From NCBI GenBank assembly GCA_903813345.2, contig CAIIXF020000006.1, forward strand, positions 6,992,989 through 7,056,988: a stretch of DNA of 64,000 nucleotides, given 5' to 3'. The position numbers were made by a program, and so were the translations under genes. Below, one piece after another: positions 59,501-64,000 of this stretch. Source of the DNA: Owenia fusiformis (Eukaryota; Annelida; Polychaeta; Sabellida; Oweniidae). The notes beneath the pieces were generated by a model, which ran no database searches, was not told the origin of the DNA, and worked only from the letters and a program-made list of their open reading frames with translations. Position 1 is the stretch's first letter. Each line of letters starts with the position of its first letter.

Positions 59501-60803
59501 TTGGTGTTCAGTAGTTGGCATCCAGTGTTCGGTGTCTGTAACAAATGGCAGGTGTTGTCATTTTGCATGTTTTAGATGCCTTGTTTTATTTGGAATGTAA
59601 ATTTTTTAAGAGAATTTTTCGTTCTAAAATATCTACTTTGACATGTTTTCACTAAAATCTGCAATATAAGTTCAATTCATGAAAAGTGATATCCATGAAT
59701 TAAGCATGTTTTACTGTATGTAAATAAAGCAGGTGTGTTGATAATAGAAGTCATGCTTAAAATATTATTCAGTTCATGTCTATTCCATGTTATTTCACTC
59801 TAAAATTTGAATAAAGTATCTGATTTTATGGTATATCTATACAATTTGGAGTGTTCACTGCATGCCTGTATATTTTATTCCTTGCTGATTCCTCTCTGTG
59901 ATAATTAATTTTCAGGTTTAAAACATATCCATGATGATCATATTGTTTAAGGTTACCGTAACAAATTACAATGTGAGGTTAAACAAAACAATGCTATCAT
60001 TTTTATATTAAATACATCAATATTGCGCGGATAAGTGTTACAATATTTTATAGATAAGCATTATGAATGGTATGAATTTTATTGCAGCGAAGTTCAGATA
60101 TCACGCCAGCTAGTCATATTCGACGCCGGAAAAAAGGCGAAATAAACGAGCCTAATATAGTATATGGACGTGCTGTGTCTATCCAGATGGATAGGGATAT
60201 GTTGAGACATAAGACATTTATGAGACGGATTGGGGAGTCGGTGGATCAGCCTCACAGACAAAATGTCAAGCCAGATTTTTCAAGTATGTTTTTTTCGAGT
60301 ATATAATGTACACTTAAATGTTGCTGTAGTATACTAGGTTTAGGACGCAAGGTGGCACCAAAACTTTCATGTTTAGTGTAAAAATGTAATTTAATACTAC
60401 AAGAACATATGAACTACCATCATTAGTGTCGTAGCCACAAATGACTGCAAAGTGTTCTTGTTTTAATGAAACATTTTAAAGAAATGGTTGAATTTGTGAC
60501 ATTTTAATGAGATTCACTTATTTTTTTATTTCCAGGCCTATCACCTCCTTCCATTATAACATTAACAGAATCGAAGAGTTTGGATAGTGACACCAGATCG
60601 AATTCAAGCAGTAAACGCCGCATGTTACGATCTCAGAAACAACTCAGCAGTAGTGGAAGTGAAAGTGACCTTGACACTTCAGACGTTTTTGGCGAGACAT
60701 ATTCATCAAGTTTACCCCCCTCTAGTAGTCATTTATCCAGCTACAAGAACTTTTCGATGCCCGTGAATACAAATGAACAAACATCTTCAATGGAAAGAAC
60801 AAG
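41526..60803 (+). CDS. PH-domain protein, 5' part, eight coding exons; N-terminus resembles TBC1D2 family
   Basis: Exons 41526-41577, 48292-48469, 48815-48887, 56575-56658, 56835-56894, 57384-57455, 60088-60283 and 60536-60803 all have GT-AG borders. They join in one frame through phases 1, 2, 0, 0, 0, 0 and 1, giving 327 codons and a further donor at 60804, so the gene continues beyond the window. Residues about 7-101 form a pleckstrin-homology domain: SGYLHYK opens strand 1, QWYLFEESKCQLLYYKS follows, and the C-terminal helix has the invariant Trp (MMIWLLGLQ). LQ-AKR at its end resembles TBC1D2/TBC1D2B, Rab-GAP proteins with N-terminal PH, coiled coil and TBC domain. The linker is basic and then Ser-rich and looks disordered. 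No TBC domain is in the window, so the family call is tentative; the PH domain is firm. An in-frame TGA at 41481 supports the ATG. Confidence 0.8.
41851..42022. mobile_element. TACAGTARAACCT element, copy 3 (172 bp)
   Basis: It begins TACAGTAGAACCTTAGTGAACACC and ends GGTGTTCACTGTACACAGGTTTTACTGTA, inverted termini with TA borders. The interior carries the GAACACCTCTC motif. Confidence 0.75.
42034..43655. mobile_element. TIR element ATCGCACTTTGAA, with internal 775-bp duplication
   Basis: ATCGCACTTTGAA at 42034 is mirrored by TTCAAAGTGCGAT at 43642. A GCGTGCGG/GGGCGTGC microsatellite follows the left end (42083-42120). About 775 bp of the interior is present twice in tandem (for example GGGCATGCTGGGTAAACTAC at 42231 and 43006), with further echoes of CAAATCTTGTCATCAAA. 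No ORF. The central GGTCAAAAA/TTGACCTT-rich part also occurs in the element at 49175. Confidence 0.8.
43996..44226. mobile_element. Inverted-repeat element with arms of about 50 bp
   Basis: The left arm (ACATACCGATCAATTGAATA, then TAAAACTATGCAAGCAATTT and TTCTAAAC) is the inverse of the right arm (GTTTAGAAAAATTGCTCGCG, then TAGTTTTATCTTCAGTCGAT). About 85% paired. Confidence 0.75.
44358..44447. repeat. Hairpin repeat, arms of about 35 bp
   Basis: TTATGTCACTATGGTGGCAC plus ATAT pairs with ATATGCCACAATAGTGACATAA. The middle (CCAAGGTCGGGCCATGGCCACCTTGG) is also partly palindromic. Confidence 0.8.
45173..45359. mobile_element. TACAGTAAAACCT element, copy 4 (degenerate)
   Basis: ATAGTAAAACCTTTCTAATC at the left and TGCAGGTTTTACTGTA at the right are inverted. 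A lone left-type end (TACAGTAAAACCTGTCTCTA) lies at 44914, probably a truncated further copy. Confidence 0.55.
48292..48469 (+). CDS. PH-domain gene, coding exon 2
   Basis: The acceptor is TTTTGCAG and the donor is C|GTGAGT. It encodes the bulk of the PH beta-barrel: LGRLKSKKKQWYLF, then KCQLLYYKSKEDAK, then GFINIKGSAI and NQFVIT. Confidence 0.9.
48815..48887 (+). CDS. PH-domain gene, coding exon 3
   Basis: The acceptor is TTCTTTCAG and the donor is CAG|GTAAGT. It encodes the last PH strand and the C-terminal helix with the conserved Trp (VEGKDHIFTADNHES, then MMIWLLGLQ). Confidence 0.9.
49175..50200. mobile_element. TIR element GGCTCACACAGTGAGCC with GTCC microsatellite
   Basis: The left end is TTTTGGCTCACACAGTGAGC followed by GGGATTGACCAGGC and a (GTCCGTCC)n stretch (49217-49288). 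The right end (CTGTGTGAGCATAGGACCGTGGG...TAGTTTTTGG) contains the inverse CTGTGTGAGC. The interior 49800-50100 is clearly related to 42440-42900 (AACATTTGACC-type, CTACAAGTT, TTGACCTT, GGTCAGCTTAAT). Non-coding. Confidence 0.75.
52382..52789. mobile_element. Foldback element, GGAGGCATC family (copy 2), nested
   Basis: The ends GGGGAGGCATCAAAAGATCAATGTCGGAT and ATCCGACATCAAACTTTTGATGCCTCCCC are inverted. Length (408 bp) and interior match the solitary copy at 18073-18491. Confidence 0.75.
52789..52860. repeat. Mini inverted repeat, 17-bp arms
   Basis: TAAGTTACAGGAACGGT pairs with ACCGTTTCTGTAACTTA (16 of 17). It is only 72 bp and lies directly against the nested foldback element, probably another tiny insertion or part of the outer element's centre. 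Confidence 0.6.
53848..54112. mobile_element. Possible short TIR element (TACATCCTCC ends)
   Basis: AAAATACATCCTCC at the left pairs with GGAGGATGTAAAAAT at the right, about 13 bp. Interior unremarkable. Confidence 0.35.
55325..56375. repeat. 40-bp minisatellite with 360-bp higher-order repeat
   Basis: About 26 copies of CATGCATACCAAAGAAATCA followed by CATGCCAATCACCTCTAGCC. Copies left of about 55540 are degenerate; the rest differ by one to three bases. A five-unit block at 55801-56000 recurs almost exactly at 56161-56360 (offset 360 = 9 units). It lies inside intron 3 of the PH-domain gene. Because 40 is not a multiple of 3, the long HTKEI/QSPLTHAYQ-type frames are artefacts. Confidence 0.95.
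56575..56658 (+). CDS. PH-domain gene, coding exon 4
   Basis: The acceptor is AATTCCAG and the donor is AGG|GTAAGT; 28 codons in phase 0. It begins AKRDQVSNR, continuing the PH helix, then runs into a linker (SLDDSQWTKRR). Confidence 0.85.
56835..56894 (+). CDS. PH-domain gene, coding exon 5
   Basis: The acceptor is CACCATCAG and the donor is AGG|GTTAGT; 20 codons (AKSLFAPVYESV, then acidic SEEDEQ). Its phase-0, multiple-of-three length would let it be skipped without frame loss. Confidence 0.8.
57384..57455 (+). CDS. PH-domain gene, coding exon 6
   Basis: The acceptor is TTATTTTAG and the donor is CGG|GTATAG, weaker than the others; 24 codons (ARSLRVTGNKLD, then a Ser/Lys-rich end). It is also phase 0 and skippable. 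Confidence 0.75.
57456..60087 (+). other. Intron 6 of the PH-domain gene (about 2.6 kb)
   Basis: AT-rich with no exon recognised. 59490-59580 shares the block CTGTAACAAATGGCA...GTCATTTTGCATG with 40085-40145. Confidence 0.65.
60088..60283 (+). CDS. PH-domain gene, coding exon 7
   Basis: The acceptor is TTTATTGCAG and the donor is CAA|GTATGT (phase 1). It encodes a basic RRRKK cluster, then EPNIVYGRAVSIQMDRDM and an Arg-rich stretch. Confidence 0.85.
60536..60803 (+). CDS. PH-domain gene, coding exon 8
   Basis: The acceptor is TATTTCCAG and the donor is AAG|GTGGGT. It encodes LSPPSIITLTESKSLDSD, then a KRR cluster and long Ser-rich runs, probably disordered and phosphorylated (SSSGSESDLD resembles a casein-kinase-2 site). 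The open frame after 60803 is intron. Confidence 0.85.
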
Positions 60804-61564
60804 GTGGGTATTTCAATCCCATCATGCATTTTATATTATCACAATGTACATGTACCTTCTTGGATATATGAGAGGCCAATTATATGTAGAAATATTGATG
60901 AACTTTAATTGGAATATTTTGATGTTTAATTTGAATTTGTTAAAGCTAGGGCTTCAATTAACTGATGGAAAAAGATCTTCTCAAAACCATCAAGTGCATG
61001 TTCATTTTGTTTGTTACATACTAATGATCCCTCATTTAGCCAACGTTATAATAAAATTCAAATTGTGTTCGTAATAACCTTTATATGCTGCTAAACAAAT
61101 GTTTCATATTTACCCTGATTTATCATCAGCTTGTCTAACTCTAACTGTCATGAATGATTTCAACAGTTTTAATACTGACAAGATCCAATCAATCTAAAAT
61201 GTAGTTTTCATTGTTTTTTATAGAGTTTGTATATGAAATTGATGTTTAGCTAATTATAGGCAGATAATGTAGTGTCCTGATTTGCTGGTTTCATTAAATC
61301 TGATTGGATATAGGTAAAATCGTGGAATTATTGAAGAGTGCAGACAACAATCAAGCTCTTGCTCAGAGTAGTTAATATCCTGAATCATCCAGCCTTCTGT
61401 TTTACCTCAGCCAGCCAGGATGTTTATGTTTTTTAAATGCCAATGTTTAATATAAACAAGTGTACCATCTGGTGATTGAACATGTAAAATGATCAGAACA
61501 AAAGGATGAGGAGCAAGGCTAAGTACCTTCTCCTTAAGGAGATAATGGGAGAAATGATATTGAG

Positions 61565-61746
61565 TACAGTGAAATCTGTAAAGTAGAACGCCTCTGGAAG
61601 TGAAATACCTATGTGAGTGGAACACTTTTCAGAGTCCCAATACCAACCGACTTAATGTTGAATGAACCTCTAAAAATGGAACACCTCACAAGTAGAACAC
61701 TTTCTTGAGGTACAAAAGGTGTTTTACTTAGACAGGTTTTACTGTA
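61565..61746. mobile_element. TACAGTGAAATCTGT element, copy 5 (182 bp)
   Basis: It begins TACAGTGAAATCTGTAAAGTAGAACGCC and ends TTTACTTAGACAGGTTTTACTGTA, inverted termini with TA borders. The interior shares GTGGAACACTTTTCAGAGTCC with the copy at 25586. Confidence 0.75.
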
Positions 61747-61961
61747 TGTTTATGTTGCAGGTCTCTTGTGATTTCACAAATAAATAAATAAAAAAGGTAT
61801 AGTTTGTTTACATGTAGAAGAACCACTATATTTTTTCTCTTTGAATTTTGTCAGTGGCCTTATTTCAATGTATTAACACATAAAGGCTATTTCACAAAGC
61901 TTTTAATTTCATGGTCCAACTGTATTCAACTAAATTACCTTGAAAAGAACTTTATTCTATA

Positions 61962-62420
61962 TAGGATATAGTCCTGAGTAAGGACATTAGCGGTTACCAT
62001 TAGTGATTTGGTTTTCTGAATAAAAAGTCATTTTCTCCTTCTCTACCCCATTGGAGCGCCATCTAGCGTTTGGGAAGTGAATCGGGAATAAATATTTATA
62101 GGGTAGGTCCTAATTTATCTGAAAACATGTCAGAGTTCAGTGGGAAATCTCATTTTAAGCTGGCGGCGGAGTGATTTTGACCTTGGTGATTTGACCAGAA
62201 TTCTCTGAGAAATCTGACGATAGAGGGGGTTAGTGTCTTCAAGTTTATTTATTTCAAAAATTCGGTGGACAACCCATGGTAAGATTGTTATAGCAGGCTA
62301 GGCGAGTCTCTCCCGAACACTGTGGTATGTTGCACTAGGCTTGGATACTAATCGTTAATAAGATACAGGGTAAAATGTTATAATGGCCACCTATGGGAAA
62401 CTCTACTGTGATTTTCAACC
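61962..62420 (+). repeat. 459-bp direct repeat, copy 1
   Basis: It matches 63009-63467 at offset 1047 with three substitutions by eye (about 99.3%). 588 bp lie between the copies. It contains GGAGCGCCATCTAGCG and an inverted-looking GTGGACAACCCATGGTAAG. No coding frame. Confidence 0.95.
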
Positions 62421-63008
62421 TATTAGAAGGCGCTTTTTTGGGGCATTTTGAAGGTTTTATCCCTTTTTGAGGTTTTTTAGTTCATTGAGAAGCCTAATAG
62501 CGCATATCATATTGAAGGGCTGTATCTTAGCTGAACAATGCTACCAAAATCGTGACATTTTGAAGCAATTTTGGTGTTTTGGGGGCGAGGCCACTGTGCC
62601 AAGTACCCCGAATTCCATTCTCCCGTGCCATTCAATTGTTTTCGGGGCAGTTTTGAATGAACCTTTGTTTCTTCCTACCAATATGACGTCATAAGATGCA
62701 ATTGATATCACTTGAAAGATAGTAGAAATCGCTTTCCAATGATACCCCATATGGCCATGTTCACCTCAGTTGGGTGTACTCAATCTGTGATGCAATCTGT
62801 AAGGTGTACCCCTACCCCAAAGAAATTTCAAGAAATCTCAAAATCAAATTTTCTGAATTTTGCTAAAAGGACCTGTGTCTATAAGGATTGAATTTTCCTC
62901 CGTGCTTTTTCTCAAATATAGGATTGTTATATACCATTGTGATCGGGATAATGCCTACAATGCTAATATAACCATGTTGGAAGAAAACAAACTAATTCAG
63001 TTTACTAT
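62421..63008. other. Spacer between the 459-bp repeats
   Basis: 588 bp without an open frame of note or tRNA-primer-like sequence. Confidence 0.5.
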
Positions 63009-63467
63009 TAGGATATAGTCCTGAGTAAGGACATTAGCGGTTACCGTTAGTGATTTGGTTTTCTGAATAAAAAGTCATTTTCTCCTTCTCTACCCCATTG
63101 GAGCGCCATCTAGCGTTTGGGAAGTGAATCGGGAATAAATATTTATAGGGTAGGTCCTAATTTATCTGAAAACATGTCAGAGTTCAGTGGGAAATCTCAT
63201 TTTAAGCTGGCGGCGGAGTGATTTTGACCTTGGTGATTTGACCAGAATTCTCTGAGAAATCTGACGATAGAGGGGGTTAGTGTCTTCAAGTTTATTTATT
63301 TCAAAAATTCGGTGGACAACCCATGGTAAGATTGTTATAGCAGGCTAGGCGAGTCTCTCCCGAACACTGTGGTATGTTGCACTAGGCTTGGATACTAATC
63401 GTTAATAAGTTACAGGGTAAAATGTTATAATGGCCACCTATGGGAAACTCTACTGTGATCTTCAACC
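63009..63467 (+). repeat. 459-bp direct repeat, copy 2
   Basis: Partner of 61962-62420. It could be an LTR pair of a short non-autonomous element, or a tandem duplication with a 1047-bp unit. No TG...CA ends, primer site or target duplication was found, so the nature is open. Confidence 0.95.
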
Positions 63468-64000
63468 ATATCTAGATTGAAGAGCAATTTCATCACCAAA
63501 GTGGTTGAGTTGGGTAGAATTTGGAAATAACACCCTAACTATGTCGTCTGCAATCCTTGTAACTTGGCGGCTCCGGTGTTATTTTTGTAGCCCAATGATA
63601 TTTATGTACAATATACATGTAATGTGTTCATACGATATGAAGGTATGAATTAGAGTAAAACACAATATTTGATTCATATATTGTATTCATACAATATGAA
63701 TATATGAATAAGGAGTAAAAGAATGTTGTATGAAATCGATACATGCATATCACCGAGGACCAATGTGTTACGTGGACAGGGTGTCCTTATGTCAACATGG
63801 ATAGTAATTTACTTTTGTGACAGACACCATTTTGAAGATACAATTTTAGGTATGTTAGTCTCAGATGTCATATTGAAACTGTGATGATGAGGAACCAATA
63901 GAAATGAGAACACTGAACTTCTCGTTGCATGTGAGCCCCCACTGCACGCATGGTTTATTGCTACAACTTCTGCTTAGTCTGCATTTGAATCGATATTTAT
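63468..64000. other. Window end, nothing recognised
   Basis: AT-rich, with imperfect repeats of ATACAATATGAATATATGAAT near 63636-63710. It should still be an intron of the PH-domain gene if that gene continues. Confidence 0.4.

Noticed and set aside
60804-61074. Extension of PH-gene exon 8 to the stop at 61074
   Set aside because: A good GTGGGT donor follows AAG at 60803. Beyond it the frame turns hydrophobic and AT-rich without coding character, so it is read as intron.

Overview
This window is animal nuclear DNA. It is AT-rich, with spliced genes (GT-AG introns up to about 8 kb), selenoprotein F and PH-domain exons, and a dense, mixed load of transposons. The repeat mix (hAT, mariner, pogo-like and piggyBac-like MITEs, Gypsy, Ngaro/DIRS-like remnants, GTCC- and GCGGGCGT-seeded elements) suggests a marine invertebrate. 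I cannot name the species. No rRNA, tRNA or CRISPR was recognised.

Layout. 1-2051: a small spliced gene for a GTSF1-like double CHHC zinc-finger protein (piRNA-pathway family), followed by a truncated tandem duplicate that keeps the promoter and first coding exon. 2000-7250: coding-like fragments and transposon debris, including a two-exon single-pass membrane segment and a broken SGNH hydrolase followed by a broken gag-like ORF; these last two together look like Ngaro/DIRS-type retroelement remains. 7545-8545: a 39-bp minisatellite. 9252-9412: one clear minus-strand exon of selenoprotein F (SELENOF/Sep15). 9.5-30 kb: no gene recognised, but many small inverted-repeat elements, including a textbook hAT MITE with an 8-bp target duplication and a roughly 2-kb composite with palindromic GC-rich ends.

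30.0-30.36 kb holds a CpG-containing, promoter-like patch (GC box, CCAAT boxes, CRE). Next to it is a nested pair of transposons: a complete, apparently very young Gypsy element (30729-35612, minus strand, identical 133-bp LTRs, intact 1367-codon gag-pol) inserted in a decayed, internally deleted mariner copy (30531-36170).

41526 to beyond 60803 (plus strand) is the 5' part of one large gene. Eight coding exons join in frame, starting with an N-terminal PH domain split over exons 1-3 and followed by a Ser- and basic-rich linker. It most resembles the TBC1D2 family at its N-terminus, but no TBC domain lies in the window. Its introns hold most of the remaining repeats: two long related elements with different ends, a 40-bp minisatellite with 360-bp higher-order periodicity, and nested foldback elements. 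The last 2.1 kb contains a 459-bp direct repeat.

The genes have no evident functional link. The strongest points are the GTSF1-like exon duplication, the young Gypsy-in-mariner nest, the in-frame PH-gene model, the isolated SELENOF exon, and the apparently permuted Ngaro-like remains.
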